A model generated the notes under the pieces. It was not told where the DNA came from, searched no databases, and saw only the letters and a program-made list of their open reading frames with translations. The position numbers and the translations under genes are program-made. Positions 21,280 to 32,693 of a DNA stretch of 64,000 bases are shown here, piece by piece. This stretch comes from Schistocerca nitens (lineage: Eukaryota > Arthropoda > Insecta > Orthoptera > Acrididae). Location of the stretch: assembly GCF_023898315.1 (NCBI RefSeq), contig NC_064621.1:129206521-129270520 (forward strand). Direction: 5' to 3'. Numbering within the stretch: position 1 is the stretch's first letter; each line of letters starts with the position of its first letter.

Positions 21280-22305
21280 TGCCTGTCCACAAGAAACATA
21301 ACAAACGGTGGAGACACACACAGCACTCAGTAGCAATCCCATTTGTTTTTACTGCTCTTGCATATCTAGATCTCGGCTATAATCAGCCATCTTCAGTGCT
21401 AAAATACAAGGAAAATTACTGAATCAGAATTAACCTTACATAGAGTAATAAGTAAAACACCATGTTATCCACTAGCAGCTATCCATCCTGCTTAACACTG
21501 GATTTCAGATACAAGCCAACAAACTCGCTGAAGTACACAACACCATGCGACCTTATTGCTGTGTAGGCAGAACGAAACTGAGTCGATTGTTTACAGCAAA
21601 TACAACATTCTTAGTTTAAGTCAAGTTGTGCAAGTAACGCGCTCTCCTTTACGACTTAAGTAATAGAATTCCATTTCAATCCTGTAGTCTAAACACCCTT
21701 CTTTTCAGTGTCTAAAATCAACAAACACATTTTTATATCACTTTGAAATATTTAAGAAATTCCAATTTACAACTTGCTTGCACATATCTTAGTGGTGAAG
21801 CGATCCATTAAAATCTGTACAAAGTATCATTCAAAGGTTCATACAACTATCTTTTACACAATCGTTACAACGCTTTAGAAATAAAAATTAAAAATATTTT
21901 CTTGGAGATCGTGTTGACAAAATACTGTTACATGCCAATTTGAAATTCTTCAAAAGCTGGCTAAACTAAGGCTCTTGTATTTGCTGTAAATAACCGCCTC
22001 AGTTCCCTTCCGCCTATGCACCAGTAAGTTCGAATGGTGACTTGTAGTGCCACGAGTTTTTTGGATTGTAACTCAAATGGTATGTTGACCAAAATGGATA
22101 GCTGTTAGTGGACAACATGGTGCTTTACTTACTATTCTTTGTAACGTTAAAATTCATTCTGTAATTTTCCTTGTATTTTAGCACTGAAGATGACTATTTA
22201 TAACCAAATTCTAGATAAACATAAGTAATAAAAACTAATGGGATTGGGCTGATTGCTGTGTTCCTCTCCTTCTTTATAATCAGATGTTTCTGTGGACAAC
22301 AGTTC
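21280..22305. mobile_element. foldback/MITE-like element with ~320-bp inverted arms
   Basis: The left arm (about 21280-21620) and right arm (about 21960-22305) are inverted copies at roughly three-quarters identity. Landmarks are CAATCCCATT near both outer ends, CATCTTCAGTGCTAAAATAC (21389-21408, inverse at about 22178-22197) and TTTACAGCAAATACAA (21590, inverse near 21975). The spacer of about 340 bp has no coding frame. Superfamily and target duplication were not determined. Confidence 0.75.
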
Positions 22306-22372
22306 TTTATGGAATCAAAGTTGGCTAGAAACACAACAGTTTATCCAGAAAAGACAAATCTAATATATAAAA

Positions 22373-22842
22373 ATGAATCGCAAAATGTGTTGGTAAGCGC
22401 ATAACTCAACAACGCCTCGACCAATTTGGCCAAATCTTTTTTTAAAATGTTCGTTGAAGTTCAAGGATGGTTTTTACGGCGAGAAAAATTAGAATTATTG
22501 CTGGAAAAACCCTAAAAATAGCCCTTTTCTTTTTCCTATACAAATGATTTGTAACTAAAACGTAGTCAATTTGAGCTTTATTGCTATGGTATAAAGTTCA
22601 TATTAAAATGAATCGCAAAATGTGTTGGTAAGCGCATAACTCAACAACGCCTCGACCAATTTGGCCAAATCCTTTTTTAAAATGTTCGTTGAAGTTCAAG
22701 GATGGTTTTTACGGCGAGAAAAATTAGAATTATTGCTGGAAAAACCCTAAAAATAGCCCTTTTCTTTTTCCTATACAAATGATTTGTAACTAAAACGTAG
22801 TCAATTTGAGCTTTATTGCTATGGTATAAAGTTCATATTAAA
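22373..22842 (+). repeat. 235-bp tandem duplication of the Helitron 5' end
   Basis: ATGAATCGCAAAATGTGTTG at 22373 recurs at 22608, and the units are almost identical throughout. The duplication covers the sequence immediately inside the 5' terminus. Confidence 0.95.
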
Positions 22843-23088
22843 TTACAAGCACACACTGTTGTCTAAGCAATGTAGGTGTGTTCCTAACGTCAAAGATCAT
22901 ATCTATCAAAACAATGTGCGTGTGTGCGTTGGAGCACAGAATACATAGTTGGAGAAGTTTAATATCGCGTTCCGAAACTCGCGTTTCTTTTGTATTAGTT
23001 TCGGCACGCGAGATAAAATGCATCAGTTTCCACGTCATTACATCAGTCAAACAAAAATCGCGTTACAATTCGTACGGCTTAAAAGGAT

Positions 23089-23773
23089 TTGACTTCAAGT
23101 CATATAAAATGTATCGTAAAACATAATGTGTTTGGTGAGACACGCTGCTGGATGTATTCTGTGGAGTGGCAGAAACGAGGATTGCCACATGCACACATTT
23201 TGATTTGGTTGGTTGAAAAGATAAGGCCAAATGAAGTTGATGCAGTGATATCAGCTGAAATCCCTAATGTACAAGTAGATCCTGGATTGCATGAGGTAGT
23301 TATCAAAAACATGATACATGGTCCCTGTGGAACTCTTAATCAAAATTCACCGTGTATGATGGATGGTAAATGTTCAAAACGATATCCACGGACATTAATA
23401 TCGGAAACAATTACTGGTAATGACGGTTATCCATTGTATCGTCGCAGATCGACAGCAGACAATGGAAAATCAACAATTGTCAAATTAAATCAACAAAATG
23501 TGTTGGTAAGCGCATAACTCAACAATGATTCCGACTGATGTGCCATTTGAGTTTAAACGACTACAGTTTCCAGTGCGGCTTGCTTTTGCTATGACTATAA
23601 ACAAGTCCCAGGGGCAATCATTAAGTGTTTGTGGTATTAATCTAGAAAACCCATGTTTCTCACATGGTCAATTGTATGTTGCCTGTTCCCGTGTTGGAAA
23701 ACCATCAGATTTGTTTATCTATGCGCCAGGTAATCAAACAAAAAACATCGTATACCACAAAGCACTACAATGA
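23089..23773 (+). pseudogene. Helitron Rep/helicase remnant
   Basis: The first part (about 23119-23516) encodes the replication initiator (HUH nuclease) region, with RGLPHAHILIWLV carrying the two metal-binding His. It continues with MIHGPCGTLNQNSPCM...GKCSKRYPR, typical of the helitron-like N domain. The second part (23525-23773) is the extreme C-terminus of the Pif1-like helicase, with FAMTINKSQGQSL and FSHGQLYVACSRVG. The catalytic Tyr motif and most helicase motifs between them are deleted. In active relatives this protein nicks and unwinds DNA for rolling-circle transposition. Confidence 0.9.
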
Positions 23774-23984
23774 TAATAATAATAATTATGATTCACATGA
23801 TTAACAATAAAGCGATTACTTACTTTTAAATCCTTATATATGTTTTATTTAATTATTTTTTATTCACAACGCCCCATCACCAGGGTGACGGTTCTGTTCA
23901 GGAGAATTTTTTTAAATACGTAGGCAAAAAAACTGCCTTATTACAAATCTTTTTGACAGGACGAAGTCTGTCGGGTCAGCTAGT

Positions 23985-25150
23985 TTATTATATAAAAATT
24001 CCTCCTATCTGTTGTTGAAAATTTCTTTTAATGTGTGAAAGTAGCAAACTTAGAAAATGTAAGAGATGACAAATAAATATTTTATGTTTGAATTTCAAGT
24101 TGCAGTTAGAAATGGTGAGATATTGTATACGTCGATGTCTGTTATTTCTCCCCCCATGTAAATAGAAGTGCAAGGTGAATTCAGTTATCAGTGAAACAAA
24201 CAAAAACATTTTAACTAACACATGTTTCCAAAAATATTCATCAAGGATCAAATAACTTCTGCTCAACGGTTCAGTTAAGATCTTCAAAGACAGCGGGTCA
24301 AAACACGCAATAAACCAGTGCGAATCAATGTGACCTGTAGAATACAGAAATACCAACTGACTGTTCCTAAATAATCAAGTCAGCTACAAATCTTAGCCAA
24401 AGAACATATAGCAATGTACACAGTTTCATTTTAAATTCGGACTACTCGAGCTACTTTTATAACACATCAGCTATTACCTGTAGCTGCGTTCGCATATCCT
24501 CTTCGGTCCTGAGGTATCGTAAATGATACCTTCCGGATTCATTTCTTTCTCGATCGTGTACGCGGCTGAGGTTTTCTAGCCTTTTGCCGCATGTACGACA
24601 AACATCAGGCTCGCTGCAACTGACCTATTCGTAGCTCCGACGTGTGCCATGAGGTGTCAGCACTATTCGAAAGTTTGGAGTCTGCATCTGCACAACATAT
24701 CTCGTCGAAATGGAGATAAGGCAAGCACGAGTGCTACATTTGCCTGAATAGATGAACAATGTCCCGAAAAAACGTTCCAATGCTGAGCAGAGGGCTGCAG
24801 AGGCCGCACATTTGTAGGTATTAGCAGTGCAATGTCATCCTTTGCTTCATTACCGACAGAATTTGATTTAATGCACCCCACTAAACATAAAATTAAATTA
24901 GGGCAAGTAATGTTAACGTAATTGATCAAAGAAAGTAACAACAATTTGAAAACTTTTGCTAGGATAATCTAGTTGAAATAATTTTAATTGTTAACCAACA
25001 GTTGTTGGAAGTTTTGGCATCAAGGTTGAAGTCTGGCCTATTTTGAAATCTACAGCAAATACAAAGCATATGTGTAATGCTTCGACTGTTTTTTTTTTTT
25101 TGTATTAAAGTAACATGAAACTGCATAGTTGTGTGTATAATTGTACTGCT
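23985..25150. other. no recognisable feature
   Basis: I see no coding frame, tRNA-like body or inverted ends in this stretch, apart from a short T run near 25090. Confidence 0.5.
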
Positions 25151-25152
25151 CA

Positions 25153-25999
25153 TAGGGTGACAATTTTTGAAATATATGAAATAAAATCATTGTTACTCCT
25201 GAACGGTTTGGCTTAGGACATTCAAACTGCACGGTTGTCCGCGGGACATTATGGGGATTAGTATGCATGTGCTTACATTGGCTTTGGGACGAAGCCTACT
25301 TTCATTTGGATGAGTTCGTCAATAAGCAAAACTGGCGCATTTTGAGGACTGAGAATCCGCACTTGGCGATTTGGAAGTCTCTTCACTCTCAACGAGCGAC
25401 TGTGTGGTGCGCAATGTCCAGTCACGGGATAATCGGAGCCATATTCCTTGATGGCACGGTGACTACCGAACGGTACTTGAAGGTTTCGAAGATGAGTTTA
25501 TCCCCACTATCCAAAGTGATCCTTATTTCGACAAGGTGTTTTTCATGCAAGACGAAGCTCGATCCCATCGAAGGAAGTGAGGGTTCGGTGTCCTGGTGGA
25601 GCACTTTGAGGACCGGATTCTGGCTCTGGGACACCCAGAGGCCACTGGAATGGGCCTCGATTGGCCGCCATATTCTCCGGACCTAAACACATGCGACTCC
25701 TTTTTGTGGGGCTACATTAAAGATAAGCTGTACGGCAATAACGCCAAAACTTTGCTGAGCTGAAAACAGCCATTCAGGAGGCCATCGGTAGCATCAGTGT
25801 TCCTACACTTCCGATGGTCATGCAGAATTTCGCTATTCGTCTGCTCCACCTCATCGCTTATGATGGCAGGTATATCGAACATGTCATAACCTAAATCCTA
25901 ATATCTGTAGTGATGTTTACATGTTGAATAAAGTGTATGTAAGCCTTAGTTTGTAACTAATTTACGTTTTTTTCATATAGTTCAATAATTGTCACCCTG
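25153..25999 (+). mobile_element. mariner-like element, family E, 5' coding half deleted
   Basis: The inverted ends GGGTGACAATTTTTGAAATATATGA (left, 25155) and CAGGGTGACAATTATTGAAC (right, inverted from 25999) are flanked by TA, with two bases missing at the left tip. The 845-bp length is too short for a full element; the N-terminal DNA-binding half of the transposase is absent. Confidence 0.83.
25267..25895 (+). pseudogene. mariner-like transposase C-terminal remnant
   Basis: The coding remnant begins at the first catalytic region (WDEAYFHLDEFVNKQNWRIL) and continues through a shifted second Asp block (FFMQDEARSHRRK, about 25530-25570) to the third (DWPPYSPDLNTCDSFLWGY, about 25657-25715). 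It ends at YDGRYIEHVIT. At least two frameshifts separate the parts. This pattern is the DDxD mariner-like type. It has no DNA-binding domain. Confidence 0.85.
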
Positions 26000-26228
26000 T
26001 AGGTTCCTAGGTATCATATACGATAATATTTATAAAAACATCCTGTAGTTTCAACACAACAAACATTCATTGTTATCATTATCAGAAATGTACCTTGTTT
26101 GCATTTTTAGTATGTGCTCAGGACTGAAGTGGATGTTTACTGCTTTGTTCAAATGGTTCAAATGGCTCTGAGCACTATGGGACTTAACATCTAAGGTCAT
26201 CAGTCCCCTAGAACTTAGAAGTACTTAA

Positions 26229-27306
26229 GGGGCTCCGGAACGCCCTATACTTGCAATGTTAAAATAACGCTTATAAATTACATCTTTACTCACAAAGTAT
26301 TTGAGGTAGGAAGTTGAACTTTTTACAGATTATTTATTGGAATATGGGCTACAACTTAACACAGGGATTTTACAAAATTTTAGTTCAGTTATTAAAGATG
26401 ATTTATTTTCAATTGTAATGGAAATTCACAACATTTTTTGCAATTTTTTATTTATATATTCAAAAATATACAGTTTTTTGGAAAAAGGCTGTGTTAAATT
26501 ATGCAGAAGGTACTGTGTAACATTTACTGAAAGTTTGAAACAAATATGTTTGGAAGATCCTTAGAAAACATGTAATTAGTATGAGAAAATAAAAGTTTTG
26601 GGAATCGAGCGACAAAGATTGGATTAACTTTTTAGTGCATTCCAGGTCCATAGGATGGATTATCTTCATCCTCTGCAAACTCCTCCTCCAGCTTCCTCTT
26701 GTTCCTCCTCCTGTTTACTCTTGCTTGTATTTCTAGACTCTTTACAGCCCTGTCTGCAGCCCGAAGGCGTTCCTTGTCTAAAGCAAGTATCGCTCGTACC
26801 ATGTTAGAATCTATCTTCATTCCCATATTTCTAAATACCTTTGGCTTTCCAACCTTTCTCCTTTTCTTAAAAGCCTTCAGAGGATTTCTAATAACTTTAC
26901 TTTTACTCATTATTATACTTCAACAAAACAGAGACTCAAGAAACAGAATTAATTACGAATATTTTCGAGATAACGACAGAGTAAATAAACATGAAACAAT
27001 CGACAATCACACCAGCGATATATATTGAACCATCACAGGTTAGCTATAACACATACTTTATCTCATATCACTAAAATGTACCTGATTAACACGGACGTTT
27101 ATAATAACACCATTTGACAGCAGTTTAACAGCGCCACAGTGGGTCACGCCCATGTAGAACACATTTCAAAAAAAAATTTTAAAATAGTTGTAGTCTTCGG
27201 AATTGAATAAATTATATATCTATTAAAAGGTAATAGTCTGAAGATTCAGAAAACGCAAAAAAGTAGAAATTGAACTTTTCACGATTTTGAGCCTTTCCGT
27301 AGCCCC
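26229..27306 (-). mobile_element. Kolobok-like DNA transposon, deletion derivative
   Basis: The 1078-bp insert starts GGGGCTCCGGAA and ends (inverted) GGGGCTACGGAA, flanked by TTAA (26225-26228) and a mutated TTGA (27307-27310). Purine-rich GGG termini with a TTAA target distinguish Kolobok from piggyBac, whose ends begin with pyrimidines. A subterminal direct repeat TTGAACTTTTNACGAT-like sequence occurs near both ends (about 26312 and 27270). It encodes one short frame. Confidence 0.72.
26632..26910 (-). CDS. 92-aa frame, probable C-terminal tail of a Kolobok-like transposase
   Basis: The frame has a genuine ATG at 26910-26908 and stops at 26632. It is very basic early (NPLKAFKKRRKVGKPK) and ends with an acidic stretch, then SYGPGMH. 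From memory, Kolobok transposases end in a segment with a short G-rich turn, a DxxRLxxAxRA helix, an Arg/Lys-rich helix and a YGxGxF-like terminus. FRNMGMKIDSNMVRAILALD followed by KERLRAADRAVK fits that order. It lacks the catalytic domain and cannot transpose. It might act as a small DNA-binding or competing peptide, which is speculation. Confidence 0.5.
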   Translation of the reverse strand: MSKSKVIRNPLKAFKKRRKVGKPKVFRNMGMKIDSNMVRAILALDKERLRAADRAVKSLEIQARVNRRRNKRKLEEEFAEDEDNPSYGPGMH

Positions 27307-27729
27307 TTGAACCTAACTAACCTAGGGACATCACACACATCCATGCCCGAGGCAGGATTCGAACCTGCTACCGTAGCGGTTGCGCGGTTCCAGACTGAAC
27401 CGACTAGAAACGCTCGGCCACACCGGCCGGCACTGTTTTGTTATGATGATCGATCGTAAGTAAGTTATCCATTGTATGTGCAGTACCGTCAGCTGTTTTC
27501 ACATGTCTGCCTTTTGGGTAAGCATAGCTCGTGATGTGTACCCACACCCCGCAGCCCCACTCCCCTGGAACAGTACAACGCGACAGCATATGCAGCGGCG
27601 CTGCTGAGTGGTGCATTCGGAGGGACGTGGTAGGAGTGTGCATCTATGCATCACGCTATTGAAATTGCTACACGCTATACTACCTGTACATTATCCAACA
27701 AATTTAATAATTTTGAAAATGGTTTATGT

Positions 27730-27915
27730 TCATTGATGCAAAAAAGTTTTTCCAGTCTCTGCTTCACCCTCTTTGGGGTCGAGGATTTTTTTAATGCCTT
27801 TTTTTTTCTCGGGGTTTAAGCTATCTCAATACCACATTTCATCGAAATCGATTCAACAATTTAGTCTTAAAAACCTAAGAGAGTTACTTTCACATTTATA
27901 ATATTAGTTTGGATG
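27730..27915 (+). repeat. RTE-like LINE 3'-end remnant
   Basis: CACATTTCATCGAAATCGATTCA, then GAGAGTTACTTTCACATTTATAATATTAG near 27880-27912, matches my memory of the 3' tail common to RTE-group retrotransposons in insects. No coding region is attached. Confidence 0.4.
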
Positions 27916-29357
27916 TATAAATAACATTTAAACAAGAACTACCTCAAGGCTTCATTTAAAGTATAAATCAGTTAAATCAATCTTGAGTGTCAAAATCAAT
28001 TACATGAAGACAACACAAATAACACTCATTATTTACAAACGAAGCTCAAAGTCGAAACACAGAAAACACAGTAACATAATGAATTTTACTAATGTTAAGT
28101 TAGCCCAGCCGGTAGATTCTCTAAGAGGAACTGTGGTTAACTCAGACCTAAGGCACGTAGTCAAAAGAGCTCTACTGCACAGCACATAGGTCCGAACAGC
28201 AGCTCACACAGGCTTCACATAAAGGAGACCAACAGACAAGTGCTTACGCCTCAGTAATTATGTGGGTACAAATAGCAGACCAAGCTCCAAGGTTACCTTT
28301 CACAAAATCCGAGCGACGTTCTTCTCGGGCATATAACCTGACAGAATACCGACAGAAACTCGCTCGAAAATATATTCAATTTCGTCAGTTGTTCATTGCG
28401 TCCATGTCCCACAAGCCTGCCAGCGCTTGTTCTTACATGGCTGTTAAAATAGCACACGAAGCGTGTGACCTATCACTTTGCATTTTCTTGTCAGTGACTA
28501 ACACTTCCTATAAGGGTAAATAAAACATATCCTGGCTTCGTCTAGTAATATGCAAAGTCAAGTATCACAAAGAGAGTGAGTTACGTTTTATCAGTATGCT
28601 AAACGTAACTTGTTCCCAATACAGATTATCGCTGAACGCTCGAAGAAACTATCTTGTAACAATCATGTGAAGTGCAATTCTGACAGTGATTCCAGTTCTG
28701 AGAAATTAAAAAGGTCTGTCTCTTCTATTGAATAGACTTTTGACGGTTAGAACAAAAGTTCCTGTAATGATGGCTATAACTAGTCTTGAATGACTGTCTT
28801 ACAGACTAAGAATCCCCCATAACGGTATGATGTTTAATTGTTGGATAATACTCAACATTAGAAGAAAAGAAAATCATTGTTTGTGAAGCATTTCATTCAA
28901 TAAATATCAAGTAGTCTTTTAATATTATTCGCGTAAACTTACGCAAGTTCGTAACTTCGACTACGTGACTATGTGGCCATAGACAACATGGAGTTTTATT
29001 TCTGAAAAATGGTCAACACAACTATTTTCTCCGAAGAAAATCTCACTATTCATCCTTTATTAATACTTGTCAATCCTTGAGCCGAACGCATAAAATAACT
29101 GTTGTGGGAAATTAATTATGTTAAGAGCAATACCAATCAGTGCATACGCTTCACGTTTTCTAAACTGATCTTCATATCTTTAACTCTGACTATAGAGCGA
29201 ACACCGCAACATCGGCGTTAAGAACCTTGAAACTACCTAGACAAACTTAACTGAAGTTTAGAGTTAGCGGTTAACTTGCTTATTCCAATTTCCGCAAAAC
29301 TGGCAAGATTATCTCTGTCTTTTTCTCCTTAACGTTCTCAACAAGTAAGCAAAGATA
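27916..29357. other. no recognisable feature
   Basis: AT-rich sequence with only short frames; the longest (28260-28523, 87 codons) shows no motif I recognise. Confidence 0.5.
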
Positions 29358-29359
29358 TA

Positions 29360-30655
29360 CACTACTGGCCATTAAAATTGCTACACCACGAAGATGACGT
29401 TCTGCAGATGCGAAATTTAACCGACATGAAGAAGATGCTGTGATACGCAAATGATTAGCTTTTCAGAGCATTCACAAGAGGTTGGCGCCGGTGACGACAC
29501 CTACAACGTGCTGACATAAGGAAAGTTTTCAACAGATTTCTCATATACAAACAGCAGTTGACCGGCGTTGCCTAGTGAAACGTTGTTGTGATGCCTCGTG
29601 TAAGGAGGAGAAATGCGTACCATCACGTTTCCAACTTTGATAAAGATCGGATTGTAGCCTATCGCGATTGCGGTTTATCGTATCGCGACATTGTTGCTCG
29701 CGTCGGTCGAGATCCAATGACTGTTAGCAGAATATGGAATCGGTGGGTTCAGGAGGGTAATACGGAACGCCGTGCTGGATCCCAACGGCCTCATCACTAG
29801 CAGTAGAGATGACAGGCATCTTATCCGAAAGGCTGTAACGGATCGTGCAGCCACGTCTCGATCCCTGAGTCAATAGATGGGGACGTTTGCAAGACGACAA
29901 GCATCTGCACAAACAGTTCGATGACGTTTGCAGCAGCATGGACTATCAGCTCGTAGACCATGGCTGCGATTACCCTTGACGCTGCATCACAGACAGGAGC
30001 GCCTGCGATGGTCTACTCGACGACGAACCTGGGTGCATGAATGGCAAAACGTCATTTTTCGGATGAATCCAGGTTCTGTTTACAGCATCATGATGGTCGC
30101 ATTCGTGTTTGGCGACATTGCGGTGAACGCACATTGGAAGCGTGTATTCGTCATCGCCATACTGGCGTATCATCCAGCGTTATGGTATGGGGTGCCATTG
30201 GTTACACGTCTCGGTCACCTCTTGTTCGCATTGACGGCACTTTGAAAAGTGGACGGTACGTTTCAGATGTGTTGCGACCCGTGGCTCTACCCTTCATCCC
30301 TGCGAATCCCTACATTTCAAAAGGATAATGCACGACCGCATGTTGCAGGTCCTGTACGTGCCTTTCTGGATACAGAAAATGTTCGACTGCTGCCCTGGCC
30401 AGCACATTCTCCAGATCTCTCACCAACTGAAAACGTCTGGTCAATGGTGGCCGAGCAACTGGCTCGTCACAATATGCCAGTCACTACTCTTGATGAAATG
30501 TGGTATCGTGTTGAAGCTGCACGGGCAGCTGTGCCTGTACTCGTCATCCAAGCTCTGTTTGCCTCAATGGCCAGGCGTATCAAGGTCGTTATTACGGCCA
30601 GAGGTGGTTGTTCTGGGTACGGATTTCTCATCTGCATTTCTTCTTGGTGTGTATT
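29360..30655 (+). mobile_element. Tc1-like transposon, family B copy 3, 3' end deleted
   Basis: The left end CACTACTGGCCATTAAAATT follows TA (29358-29359). The right side loses the region after the transposase: sequence jumps from GGTACGGATTTCT to CATCTGCATTTCTTCTTGGTG, which is normally only about 30 bp from the terminus, and the terminal GGCCAGTAGTG is not intact. Confidence 0.88.
29591..30630 (+). pseudogene. Tc1-like transposase pseudogene, family B copy 3
   Basis: MPRVRRRNAYHHVSNFDKDR begins at ATG 29591 and stays open for about 70 codons. After shifts, the catalytic half shows FSDESRFCLQHHDGR (about 30056-30105), KDNARPHVAGP and SPDLSPTENVWSM (30316-30450), so the DD34E residues are all present but in different frames. 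Confidence 0.9.
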
Positions 30656-32690
30656 TTACCTCAGAGTCGGCTGACAGGTAGCAAGGATGTGACACACATA
30701 CTTCTCGTAACTGGGATTGTTCTAATACTACCATATCGACTTTCCTTTCGTTAATGTTATTATAAATATTCTTACGCAAAACCAACTATACATCAGCATA
30801 ATTCAAACATATCTCAGCAGTACAGTTTTTAATGTTATTGTGGACCTATTATTACCAGAACTATTGGTAATATACCTCCCTTATTATCTGCAGCTGTACT
30901 GAAACTCATATTCTTTGAATCATATTTCTTTTCTTTTCTTTTTATGATCTCTTTTCACTTCTTGCATGGATATTTCATTACAGGTCATGAAACTGTTCAT
31001 TTAATATTTTACGAGATATAATGACGAGATCGGCAACTTTGGATCTTATATATAAAAGAGATTCTCTATTTGTTAAAGCGCCAGTTCAATCATTCGCCGA
31101 TGTGCACGAGTGCCCCTGGGCCCCAAAACAACTAACGAAACTCTAAAAAAACCCCAGAAATATTCATTTTCGACCCTATATTTAACATCAGTAAGCAAAA
31201 TCTCAGCGTGTTTAGGTGTTGGCCCCTGAATAACTCATTATTCCATGAAGTCTTCCACACTTCGGACACTTGCTACAATTTTTCCTTTTAAGAGGTTAAT
31301 AGCGATATTCGTGGTTCGTCTTAATGTTTCCTTTACTATTTGTTGCAATACAATGAAAGTAGGTGAAAATCTTTATTATGAATCTACAGTTCCACCATCG
31401 TAATTAATAGTGCAGGCTTCCACCATATTACTCAAAAGAGTCGTCATACGCACCCACTGCAGTTTCCATACAACCAATCCCCACAATTCAATCACATACC
31501 ACTCTTCACTAAGAGAGGATCGTGTACACCACCGTTCCAAAATACAGAAACACCGCACTGGACTCCACATCGATTAATAAATTCACCAATCTACATCCGC
31601 TGACTGTTAATTCTTTAAGGTACAGTCAACTGACGTCCAAATCCATTGGGATTCAATTATTCCTCTACGACCTATTTATCAGCAATAGGTTGAGTCAGAT
31701 CTCGCCTAGAATTTGCTCACTATGTCTCTACCGCCACGACTTTCGATCAGCATTGAGCGCCCTCTCCTACTTACCCCCATGTACATCGAGTTCAGATAAT
31801 CTACGTATCTGCGACCTGATCCAAATCGTTCCACGTTCTGGTTGTGACTATCGAAATAACCAAAATGACTGAGGAATCAATAAGAACGAATAAACGAACA
31901 GCATCCTTAGCACTTTTAACAATTTCAGCTTGTACTAGTGTGCCGTCGTATTTCAGACAGCGGACAGCTGACCTTTATATACTATCCTGGCCCTTCAGGC
32001 TGCTGCTTGGCTGAAACACTCGCCACCACAAATTCAGCGGTGTTCTTTTAAGCCTTCGAGCTTTCGTACAACAATACGTACACAGAAACTTACAAACCTA
32101 ATGAAATGTATTACAGTAGCAACATTTATTTGTCAATATATCGACCTGTAAATATTTCCATAATGTGTTGGGGGCAACAAATTTGTCCACAGCCCCTATC
32201 ACGTATGATTTGGGCACTTTACACCATTCTCCAGTTATTATCGGTAGTCAACCACTAAGAGCGAGCTGATGAGGATCGCCGTTAAGTCGGTGGTGCAGAA
32301 AAAGCTAGTGCCCCCAAGTGGGACGCGAAAGAGGCGGTTGCTTAGCCAAGGGCAAAGTGGTTATATCGCTTTCGGTTTCATATCGTAACAGCGCACGGGT
32401 CAATGTCTGCAGTCTTGCAACACACGGAAACCTCTCCGCGACACTATCGTGGCGTGCCAATAAGGAGCCGAAACACAACGGACATACCTCACTCCCACTT
32501 TACCGACGGGCAGCGCCGTTTTGTTCTGGACTGTCTAGCTACAGGCCACGATGCTATGGTGGAGAGCTTTCGAAGCGTAGCCGGATTACAGACCTGTACC
32601 TGCAAACAAACAAAACAATAATTGTGTAACTTTATTTTTTCGAAATAATATCTACAGCTTTCTGACCACCCTTCGTGTTGCTGCAGTACT
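30656..32690. other. no recognisable feature
   Basis: I see nothing assignable. Frames at 31522-31872 (116 codons) and 32318-32629 (103 codons) lack known motifs. The 32.26-32.6 kb part is relatively GC-rich. Confidence 0.45.
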
Positions 32691-32693
32691 TTA

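Larger units (their letters stand above)
22359..23983 (+). mobile_element. Helitron, internally deleted
   Basis: The 5' end is TCTAATATATAAAAATGAAT after an A (22358). The 3' end is a GACAG/CTGTC hairpin (23955-23972), 7 bases, then CTAG (23980-23983) before a T (23984). Insertion between A and T, 5'-TC, 3' hairpin and CTAG are the Helitron hallmarks. The element keeps short Rep and helicase segments and has lost most of the middle. It carries a 235-bp duplication at its 5' end. Confidence 0.92.
26160..27431 (-). mobile_element. tRNA-derived SINE split by a Kolobok-like transposon
   Basis: The SINE tail and body occupy 26160-26228 and the rest, including the B box and head, 27311-27431. Flanking repeats ACTGCTTTGTT (26149-26159) and ACTGTTTTGTT (27432-27442) are its target duplication, with one mismatch. 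The two halves join exactly at the TTAA within ACTTAAACCTAAC of the normal SINE. Confidence 0.92.
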
